NCBI RefSeq assembly: GCF_013282575.1
Contig: NZ_JAAAYE010000042.1
Span: 1-53,462 of the forward strand
Origin: Paraburkholderia sp. NMBU_R16
GTDB taxonomy: Bacteria > Pseudomonadota > Gammaproteobacteria > Burkholderiales > Burkholderiaceae
Length of the DNA: 53,462 nt
Direction of reading: 5' to 3'
In this document: positions 53,036 through 53,462 of the stretch, in pieces
How positions within the stretch are numbered: position 1 is the first letter of the stretch
How the letters are laid out: each line of letters begins with the position of its first letter
Translations under genes and position numbers: made by a program
The notes under the pieces: model-generated
Database searches by the model: none
What the model saw: only the letters and a program-made list of their open reading frames with translations
What the model was told of the DNA's origin: nothing

Positions 53036-53462
53036 TGTTTGTCAACGTAGTTGTCGCGTCGCATCATGCGCACTGCTTTAATTCGGCTCGGGGCGCACGC
53101 TCCGGATTGAGCCAGACCTCGTCCTTCAATTCCCAATTGCGAGTCGAGCGAGACCACCGATGTGGGTTGCCCGCCTTGGCCTGCGCGTAGACGGCATGCC
53201 GTTGCGCCAACACGGTGGTGGCAACACCGTGGTGACGCTGCGCCGGTGTGACGAACTTCAGGCCGCTGTGCTTGTGTTCATGGTTATACCAACGCACGAA
53301 CTGCTGCGTCCACGCACGCGCCGCTTCAAGGCTCGCGAATGCTCTGCGCGGGTAGTCGGGCCGGTACTTGCATGTGCGGAACAGCGCCTCAGCGTATGGG
53401 TTGTCGTTACTCACGCGCGGCCGGCTAAACGAAGCCACCACGCCGAGGTTTTGCAGCGTGGC
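53036..53462 (-). mobile_element. IS3-family element, partial at window end
   Basis: The left boundary is placed at TGTTTGTCAACG (53036), where the host membrane gene loses its character; IS3-family ends begin with TG. The transposase gene ends 28 bp inside this boundary. The other end and any target duplication lie beyond the window. Confidence 0.7.
53064..53462 (-). CDS. IS3-family transposase OrfB, C-terminal part
   Basis: 132 codons are visible; the gene continues past the window edge. The visible part is the end of the integrase-type (DDE) domain: SRPRVSNDNPYAEALFRTCK, where the glutamate is the last of the DDE triad, then WYNHEHKHSGLKFVTPAQRH, the typical C-terminal motif of IS3-family OrfB. 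No frameshift or stop is seen in this part, so the element may be functional. Confidence 0.92.
   Translation of the reverse strand, partial: ATLQNLGVVASFSRPRVSNDNPYAEALFRTCKYRPDYPRRAFASLEAARAWTQQFVRWYNHEHKHSGLKFVTPAQRHHGVATTVLAQRHAVYAQAKAGNPHRWSRSTRNWELKDEVWLNPERAPRAELKQCA

Noticed and set aside
1-53462. CRISPR array
   Set aside because: No series of regularly spaced direct repeats with unique spacers was seen on either strand.

Overview
This 53.5 kb window is high-GC DNA from a betaproteobacterium of the Burkholderiaceae (Burkholderia, Paraburkholderia, Trinickia or a relative). The judgement rests on gene content and order: a Kdo hydroxylase gene between the heptosyltransferase I and Kdo transferase genes, the urt-ure urea block, a DUF2242 lipoprotein, and polysaccharide genes typical of that family. 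Product names come from reading the translated sequences and recalling protein families; no database search was run.

Layout. (1) 1-2565: a secreted GH74-like beta-propeller glycosidase. (2) 2566-6382: a small accessory region. It has two diverged copies of a two-gene cassette (STM2901-like membrane-associated protein plus DUF1493 acyl-carrier-like protein), separated by small genes and a regulator remnant, then a DUF1828/DUF1829 gene broken by one frameshift. It lies just upstream of a tRNA-Gly(CCC) gene at 6628-6702. (3) 6796-13413: mostly core genes: a PQQ-propeller lipoprotein, trmB, uppP, a DUF1439 lipoprotein, a YkgJ-type cysteine-cluster protein, a PCMT-like methyltransferase and a rhodanese. 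(4) 13477-28152: a urea acquisition and hydrolysis block, urtABCDE (ABC urea transporter), ureD, a four-gene polar amino acid ABC transporter, then ureABCEFG. Sigma-54 type promoters with NtrC-like sites upstream lie before urtA and before the amino acid transporter, which points to nitrogen control.

(5) 28210-31479 (minus strand): lipopolysaccharide inner-core operon waaC-kdoO-waaA. (6) 31740-35330: a DUF2242 lipoprotein, an unfamiliar protein built of two ~120-residue repeats with a small gene abutting it, a stand-alone cysteine desulfurase and a small membrane protein. (7) 35393-53035: a surface polysaccharide locus. It has a phosphomannomutase/phosphoglucomutase, a Wzx-like flippase, four glycosyltransferases, galE, a sulfotransferase with an extra C-terminal beta domain, two convergent polyprenyl-phosphate sugar-1-phosphate transferases, an NAD-dependent epimerase, a WbpM/CapD-like dehydratase and a ManC-like GDP-mannose enzyme. 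(8) 53036-53462: the end of an IS3-family element that interrupts a membrane protein gene of the polysaccharide locus and runs off the window.

Together the genes describe a cell that imports urea under nitrogen limitation and hydrolyses it with a nickel urease, makes a Kdo-hydroxylated LPS core, and makes a mannose- and galactose-related, probably sulfated, surface glycan. The least understood parts are the duplicated STM2901/DUF1493 cassettes and the two-repeat protein at 32452-33486.
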